From the NCBI GenBank assembly GCA_946480245.1, contig CAMLIZ010000056.1, forward strand, positions 1-25,905: a stretch of 25,905 nt of DNA, written 5' to 3'. Shown here piece by piece: positions 25,412-25,905 of this stretch (position 1 is its first letter; each line of letters begins with the position of its first letter). Source of the DNA: an uncultured Pseudomonadota bacterium (lineage in GTDB: Bacteria > Pseudomonadota > Gammaproteobacteria > Burkholderiales > Burkholderiaceae). Below the pieces are notes generated by a model. It worked only from the letters and a program-made list of their open reading frames with translations. It searched no databases and was not told where the DNA came from. The position numbers and the translations under genes are program-made.

Positions 25412-25441
25412 TTGGCGAGGGGCTGCGATTACCCCTATAAT
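25412..25441 (+). promoter_or_regulatory. Sigma70 promoter of rpmB-rpmG
   Basis: TTGGCG (25412-25417), an 18-base spacer and a perfect TATAAT (25436-25441) form the best promoter in the window. It begins 2 bases after the trxB stop and would start RNA near 25448, giving a leader of about 70 bases. Confidence 0.75.
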
Positions 25442-25451
25442 CGCTGTCTTT

Positions 25452-25463
25452 GCCGAATTCGGC
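25452..25463. promoter_or_regulatory. Perfect palindrome at the start of the rpmB leader
   Basis: GCCGAATTCGGC is a perfect 12-base palindrome about 5-16 bases downstream of the predicted start of transcription. It could be an operator or a 5' RNA stem. CCGCGCGG (about 25479-25486) is a second small palindrome in the same leader. Confidence 0.3.
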
Positions 25464-25519
25464 GGGCTGCGTGCATTGCCGCGCGGCCAAGCATCCCAGA
25501 ACTGAACCGGAGAAGCGTC

Positions 25520-25753
25520 ATGGCACGCGTCTGTCAAGTCACGGGCAAGCGCCCGATGGTGGGGAACCATGTGTCCCACGCCAACAACAAAACGAAGCGC
25601 CGCTTCCTGCCGAACCTGCAGTACCGCCGCTTCTGGCTCGAAACCGAAAACCGTTGGGTCCGCCTGCGCGTGAGCAACGCGGCTCTGCGCCTGATCGACA
25701 AGGTCGGTATCGACCAGGTCGTCGCCGACCTGCGTGCCAAGGGCGAGCTGTAA
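25520..25753 (+). CDS. rpmB: 50S ribosomal protein L28
   Basis: A 77-residue large-subunit protein. The N-terminus [20 protein letters not shown] and the segment [20 protein letters not shown] are diagnostic. Only one cysteine is present, so this is the zinc-free form. A GGAG ribosome site lies 9 to 10 bases before the ATG. It is first in the rpmB-rpmG operon, driven by a strong promoter just upstream. Confidence 0.98.
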   Translation: MARVCQVTGKRPMVGNHVSHANNKTKRRFLPNLQYRRFWLETENRWVRLRVSNAALRLIDKVGIDQVVADLRAKGEL

Positions 25754-25776
25754 GCCGCCCCCACTAGGAGATCACC

Positions 25777-25905
25777 ATGGCCACCAAAGGCGGACGCGAA
25801 AAGATCAAGCTGGAATCCACTGCGGGGACCGGCCACTTCTACACCACGAACAAGAACAAGAAGACCACGCCCGAGAAGCTCGAATTCATGAAGTTCGATC
25901 CGAAG
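25777..25905 (+). CDS. rpmG: 50S ribosomal protein L33, N-terminal part (cut by window edge)
   Basis: The 43 visible residues (starting [20 protein letters not shown]) match L33, which is normally about 55 residues; roughly the last dozen lie past the window. No CxxC pairs are visible in this part, consistent with the zinc-independent form. AGGAG stands 6 bases before the ATG, and the gene begins 23 bases after the rpmB stop in the same operon. Confidence 0.97.
   Translation, partial: MATKGGREKIKLESTAGTGHFYTTNKNKKTTPEKLEFMKFDPK

Overview
The window reads as chromosomal core DNA of a high-GC betaproteobacterium, most likely order Burkholderiales (Rubrivivax/Leptothrix/Methylibium-like or Comamonadaceae). 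This is inferred from GC-rich codon use, the protein types, and the neighbourhoods trxB/regulator/ftsK/lolA/rarA and livHMGF. Coding density is high. There are no rRNA genes, insertion sequences, phage genes or CRISPR arrays, and no gene-free stretch over about 210 bases.

Left part (1-7133): the 5' end of uvrD (minus strand, cut by the window edge) stands back to back with a small exported CxxC protein of unknown function. Next come guaC (GMP reductase), preceded by a roughly 155-base leader that can fold into nested hairpins, and valS. The 3' end of valS overlaps a convergent gene for a 2-hydroxyacid-dehydrogenase-like protein that has lost all three catalytic residues. galU follows.

Middle part (7134-14062): a minus-strand cysM-nudix-tusA cluster (cysteine synthesis and sulfur relay) is divergent from tRNA-Leu(CAA). 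On the plus strand follow a rhomboid protease and an HtrA/DegP-like PDZ protein whose catalytic His, Asp and Ser are all substituted. Then come a YeeZ-type epimerase (minus), a ferredoxin-flavodoxin-reductase fusion oxidoreductase, and a leucine-dehydrogenase-like enzyme.

Right part (14070-25905): a complete branched-chain amino-acid ABC transporter is encoded on the minus strand (livH-livM-livG-livF, then the binding protein). It ends next to the leucine-dehydrogenase-like gene, so uptake and deamination may be linked. Upstream lies the conserved ftsK-lolA-rarA block. In E. coli the gene between ftsK and the divergent trxB is lrp; here a Crp/Fnr-family regulator holds that place. trxB, then rpmB and the start of rpmG close the window.

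I see no wholly new multi-gene system. The most unusual items are the two predicted pseudoenzymes (5215-6213 and 9772-10812), the structured guaC leader, the interlocked leaderless promoters at uvrD, the paired palindromes upstream of livH, and the regulator swap upstream of ftsK.
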